Source: Bactericera cockerelli
Lineage: Eukaryota > Arthropoda > Insecta > Hemiptera > Triozidae
DNA length: 64,000 nt
Direction: 5' to 3'
NCBI GenBank assembly: GCA_024516035.1
Contig: CM044955.1
Span: forward strand, 16,050,079-16,114,078
In this document: piece after piece, positions 62,804 to 64,000 of the stretch
How the letters are laid out: each line of letters opens with the position of its first letter
Numbering within the stretch: the first letter of the stretch is position 1
Made by a program: the position numbers and the translations under genes
The notes under the pieces: model-generated
What the model was told of the DNA's origin: nothing
What the model saw: only the letters and a program-made list of their open reading frames with translations
The model's database searches: none

Positions 62804-63850
62804 TTAAGTTTTTTATCCATCAAAAATCAAGGAAAATTATGGGGAAAGCTGAAAAAACGATTGCACTTCGAGATTTGCTCTCGTGGAGGCCAGAACAAGA
62901 ATTCTACTTCTCAAATAAGCAATCTATTTCCAACAATTGAGACTCATTCTAGTTTTATTACAAAAACAAATATAAATGCACCACCCTACTGTACATATTA
63001 ATAAGGTCACCATAGTTAGTGTTTTGTACAATAAATTAATTGTATATAAAGTAGCTACATGAATTTCAGTCTAATCTTTTTGGTATATTTTACATTTATG
63101 GATTTTTTTATGTGATGATATAAATACAAATGTAAATTTACAAATGTAATTTGGTAAAATTAAATGATCTAGTTTCCTTTATTCTCTAATATACAGGGAT
63201 ATAAATAATAATTGGACAATGAGGGAAGTGATACTTTTGCTGTAGTAGCTTTTGTACTAGCAATCTGTACAATAGGGAGGTCTAGGGAGCAATCAACTTC
63301 TGTTGTGTTTTTGCACAGATCTTACACCTTATGTTAAAACAATAGCTGAGCGAGTACTGCGTTTCCTTGATGATGTTGAGAAACTCTGGTTGAAGTTGAT
63401 GTTTCAAAGTGATTTTAAAACATAAACGATTGGCGTAAAAGTAGGTACTGCACACAGAAAATTGTAAGAGAAAGCTTATAATAAGAAATCTATTAGGGGC
63501 CCTAATTTAGGGTACTTTAAATAAGACCATCATGGCTGGGGAAAAATTAGACCAGAAAATGAATTTTTTTTTGACAAAAAAGTACATAATATATGTTGGA
63601 ACTTTTTTGTTAAAAGGATGAGAACAAATTGAAAACAAACCTAAAACAGAAAGTACTTAAAGAAAAGCTCTGAATTAGAAAAAGATGCTTCAAATAGGAT
63701 GTGTTAAATTTCAAGTGTTGTTTTTTCTGTAATTTAAATATTTACATAGGTTCACCTGTGTAAATAACGACAAAAAATTTAAGTTGTGTTTGAAAAATAA
63801 AATAAATAATAATACTAACTCTTACTACTGCTCTTCTCCCCTACATCCAG
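62804..63850. other. Intron between terminal exons B and C
   Basis: AT-rich. The last ~100 bp before 63851 are homologous to the intron ends before exons A and B (AATAAATAATAATAC, TACTACTGCTCTTC, CTACATCCAG). I see no other gene. Confidence 0.6.
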
Positions 63851-64000
63851 GATTCAAGAAACTCATGAGCATGACAAGTGGATCCTTGATGTGGATAAAA
63901 TCAACAATTCAGTCACCTCCCACGTGCAAGATAACTCCTGGATGACCAGCCATCGTGTATCTTCGGAGTATCAGTTTCCCGTAGAGTTCCTGGGGATGAT
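63851..64000 (+). CDS. Terminal exon C: third paralogue, cut by window edge
   Basis: The acceptor CTACATCCAG and phase are the same. With the upstream AT it reads M-IQETHEHDKWILDVDKIN, then NSVTSHVQDNSWMTSHRV, then SSEYQFPVEFLGMM, to the window end. It aligns to exons A and B throughout but lacks the in-frame ATG of their MSHRF segment, so as an independent gene it would have no start before the WMTSH Met. Confidence 0.85.

Noticed and set aside
62644..62940. 98-residue plus-strand ORF
   Set aside because: Its first half is the piggyBac MITE read through its palindromes; the remainder has no conserved features.
1..64000. CRISPR arrays, telomeric TTAGG arrays, bacterial operons
   Set aside because: No regularly spaced direct repeats with unique spacers, no TTAGG array and no prokaryotic gene layout were seen.

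Overview
The window looks like AT-rich nuclear DNA of an arthropod, most likely an insect. Genes are split by GT-AG introns, and the space between them is packed with non-LTR retrotransposons, tRNA- and 5S-rRNA-derived SINEs, MITEs and microsatellites. One dispersed repeat (24.6, 49.9 and 61.3 kb) resembles repeats I associate with hemipteran genomes, but that placement is weak. I see no prokaryotic or viral genes and no intact structural RNA gene.

Layout. 1-4.5 kb: a two-ORF, RNase-H-bearing LINE on the minus strand, cut by the left edge and frameshifted in its RNase H part. 4.5-14 kb: no host gene; SINEs, a 250-bp fold-back element and short repeats. 14.0-16.6 kb: a 5'-truncated LINE (minus). 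16.6-40.9 kb: a long repeat-rich stretch with a 38-bp minisatellite, a 5S-derived SINE nested in a pogo-like MITE, Harbinger-like MITEs, a 631-bp fold-back element and GA microsatellites; I recognise no host coding exon in it.

41.0-43.8 kb (minus): the first two coding exons of a gene whose large exon ends in a motif resembling the N-terminal domain of HECW-type HECT ubiquitin ligases. 45.5-64 kb (plus): a multi-exon C2H2 zinc-finger gene that I could reconstruct exon by exon. Six shared exons encode nine fingers. They then reach a last exon that exists in three tandem copies (54.5, 58.6 and 63.85 kb, the third cut by the right edge). Each complete copy encodes a further ~720 residues with a novel-looking N-terminal region, a lysine-rich nuclear-localisation stretch and nine more fingers, and has its own stop and poly(A) signal. 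Each copy begins with the same splice acceptor and phase, so splicing can choose which nine-finger C-terminus is attached. The third copy lacks the in-frame ATG that makes the first two look like stand-alone genes.

The two complete copies are almost identical over most of the exon, but diverge sharply in fingers 1-2, including predicted DNA-contact positions. This alternative-terminal-exon zinc-finger locus is the most interesting system in the window. Its introns hold transposon relics, including a reverse-transcriptase relic in which the duplication breakpoint falls.
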